From Viola odorata (taxonomy: Eukaryota; Streptophyta; Magnoliopsida; Malpighiales; Violaceae): a stretch of DNA of 64,000 nucleotides. Shown here piece by piece: positions 63,901-64,000 of this stretch; position 1 is the stretch's first letter; each line of letters begins with the position of its first letter. The notes below the pieces were generated by a model that worked only from the letters and a program-made list of their open reading frames with translations, was not told the DNA's origin and made no database searches. Where the stretch lies: contig OY829543.1 of the NCBI GenBank assembly GCA_963691705.1, positions 51,006,564 through 51,070,563 of the forward strand, read 5' to 3'. The position numbers were made by a program, and so were the translations under genes.

Positions 63901-64000
63901 CAATCAGTGACTGAGCTTCCATCCACAGTCCAATTTGTAACATTTAATGGTTGTTCTTCATTGCATGAGATACCTGATCCAATGACTCTAAGCAATAAGC
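60918..64000 (+). CDS. TIR-NBS-LRR disease resistance protein (3' end beyond window)
   Basis: Intracellular immune receptor. Exons seen: 60918-61435, 61584-62673, 62805-63080, 63205 to the window edge, the classic TNL layout, all in phase with no stop (about 893 residues visible). TIR domain (about 24-165): YDVFLSFRGEDTR and SSWCLDEL, whose Glu99 is the NADase catalytic residue. NB-ARC: P-loop GMGGKGKTT (229-237), kinase-2 ILVVLDNVD (about 305-313), RNBS-B GSRIIITSRD, GLPLAL (394-399), RNBS-D CFFKEMDKD, and an MHD-equivalent IHD (496-498). The LRR region starts in exon 3 (LRLLKIDNVHL, YPSKSLPTPFQ) and exon 4 carries repeats such as LKELRVINLSHS and LESLDVSGTAIKQP. All key motifs are present, so it looks functional as far as visible. 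The start is the first ATG before the TIR and gives a short Thr/His-rich leader. Confidence 0.95.

Overview
This window is nuclear DNA of a flowering plant, almost certainly a eudicot. It has many-exon genes with GT-AG introns, AT-rich intergenic DNA, a TIR-NBS-LRR resistance gene (a class essentially absent from grasses), an S-protein homologue, and plant-type Ty3/gypsy (Athila-like), mariner-like and Mutator-like elements. The species cannot be fixed from the sequence.

Layout. 1-680: first coding exon of a minus-strand gene with a plastid-transit-like N terminus, cut by the left edge. 2671-6606 (-): protein phosphatase methylesterase, 13 exons, complete. 6607-10614: spacer with a 260-bp TA-flanked MITE, an 860-bp MITE and AT-rich repeats. 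10615-15397 (+): GBA2-type non-lysosomal glucosylceramidase (GH116), 19 exons, complete. 16127-19184 (+): tandem pair of S-protein homologue genes, the first broken and the second intact. 19619-20767: non-autonomous Mutator-like element. 21058-26479 (-): two-KH-domain RNA-binding protein with a long Y/Q/G-rich tail, 7 exons. 26951-43464: a 16.5-kb composite, a mariner-like element (TA target site, transposase pseudogene, two extra open frames) into which an 11.8-kb Athila-like retrotransposon has inserted with a 5-bp target duplication. 44865-57290 (+): SGR2-like phospholipase (DDHD family), 21 exons, complete. 58268-59772: second Mutator-like element. 60918 to the right edge (+): TIR-NBS-LRR gene, truncated by the window.

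The host genes do not form a pathway. The phosphatase methylesterase, glucosylceramidase and KH genes are consecutive, and I recall the same trio in Arabidopsis (around At4g10050-At4g10070), so this looks like an old conserved block later enlarged by transposons. The SGR2-like and resistance genes lie beyond the transposon block. For the complete host genes, exon ends were placed by hand from splice sites and reading-frame continuity; the phases close in every one, so those coordinates should be nearly exact. UTRs and transcript starts are not determined.

The most interesting material is in the mobile elements: a retrotransposon with almost identical LTRs but multiply broken genes, a short CCCGAA/TTCGGG motif scattered through it, five polypurine-like boxes, accessory open frames inside the mariner element, and two Mutator-like elements with subterminal ACGTGG arrays. 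The S-protein pair, where each copy has lost a different cysteine, is also notable.
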